From: Calliopsis andreniformis
Taxonomy: Eukaryota > Arthropoda > Insecta > Hymenoptera > Andrenidae
Assembly: GCF_051401765.1 (NCBI RefSeq)
Contig: NC_135064.1
Coordinates: 22,294,001 to 22,358,000, forward strand
Direction of reading: 5' to 3'
Length of the DNA stretch: 64,000 bases
The notes under the pieces were generated by a model. It was not told where the DNA came from. It made no database searches and saw nothing but the letters and a program-made list of their open reading frames with translations. Position 1 is the stretch's first letter; each line of letters begins with the position of its first letter. Below, piece by piece: positions 63,710 through 64,000 of the stretch. Both the position numbers and the translations under genes were made by a program.

Positions 63710-64000
63710 GGCGGGAAACGCCTTAGGACACCCAGAGTTCTCTAATCATCGTTCCTCAAAAGTTACCACGCCATTCTGAAACTTGCTCTCAGTAATCATA
63801 TCGCTCTGCAACGTTCGATGTCTCTCAGAGTCACGAAGTAGATTCAGAGCATATCTAGCGTCTAGCACGCGTATCTAATAATCAAGCAGGAAACGCTGAA
63901 AGAAACTCAGAGCTCTCCAGGCACACGAAACACGTGTCAAAAGTTACCACTTTGCTCTTGAACTTGTTCGCGGCCATCGTTCTGTCCGCAACGTTTAATT
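63710..64000. repeat. degenerate tandem repeat of about 180 bp running off the right edge
   Basis: The phrases GGGAAACGCC..CAGAGTTCTC..CAAAAGTTACCAC..AACTTG..GCAACGTT recur in the same order about 180 bp apart (CAAAAGTTACCAC at 63757 and 63938). The copies differ by small indels. The array continues past the window. Confidence 0.55.

Noticed and set aside
1..64000. tRNA, rRNA, CRISPR arrays, intact transposase or viral genes
   Set aside because: I looked for B-box-like GGTTCGA sites and long conserved frames; none had the required partners or motifs.

Overview
This window looks like nuclear DNA from an insect, most likely a hymenopteran (bee, ant or wasp). The reasons are AT-rich DNA (roughly 64% A+T by eye) in which CpG is not depleted, spliced gene structure with GT..AG signals and a 69-nt candidate intron, several short inverted-repeat (MITE-like) elements, and a single clear protein-coding exon of a LONRF-type TPR/RING protein. 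There is no operon structure and no tRNA, rRNA, CRISPR or intact transposase gene that I can see. Nearly all short open frames in the window are chance ORFs; many 'start' only at GTG, TTG or CTG.

Layout. Positions 1-40790 are non-coding as far as I can support: AT-rich DNA interrupted every 1-3 kb by CpG-richer islets of about 200-700 bp. This part holds inverted-repeat elements at 3574, 24057 and 25209, a 35-bp minisatellite at 22.7 kb, a 580-bp pyrimidine-rich domain at 33.7-34.2 kb, a strong orphan CpG island at 30.8-31.5 kb, and a candidate unannotated spliced transcript at 16800-17260 with TATA box, initiator, 69-nt intron, branch point and donor. Positions 40800-42780 are a CpG-rich promoter/leader that feeds the first coding exon (42781-43351) of the LONRF-like RING E3 ligase gene on the + strand. 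From 43352 to the right edge I recognise no further exon, so this is probably one very long first intron. It contains two more inverted-repeat elements (54449, 60377), tandem duplications (51713-52050, 60056-60445, 63710-64000) and dispersed repeat fragments.

The most unusual signal is not a gene. The palindromic octamer TTACGTAA occurs 19 times by my scan, and its one-step variants TTACATAA/TTATGTAA another 27 times. I would expect about 2 and about 8 from base composition. Most of the TTACGTAA sites lie inside the CpG-rich islets. The octamer is the classical site of PAR/E4BP4-type bZIP factors (vrille, Pdp1, NFIL3, C/EBP relatives). A cluster of its GTTAC half-sites (6634-6774) and a perfect dyad centred on one copy (29004-29028) strengthen the impression of a real, widely distributed regulatory or chromatin motif.
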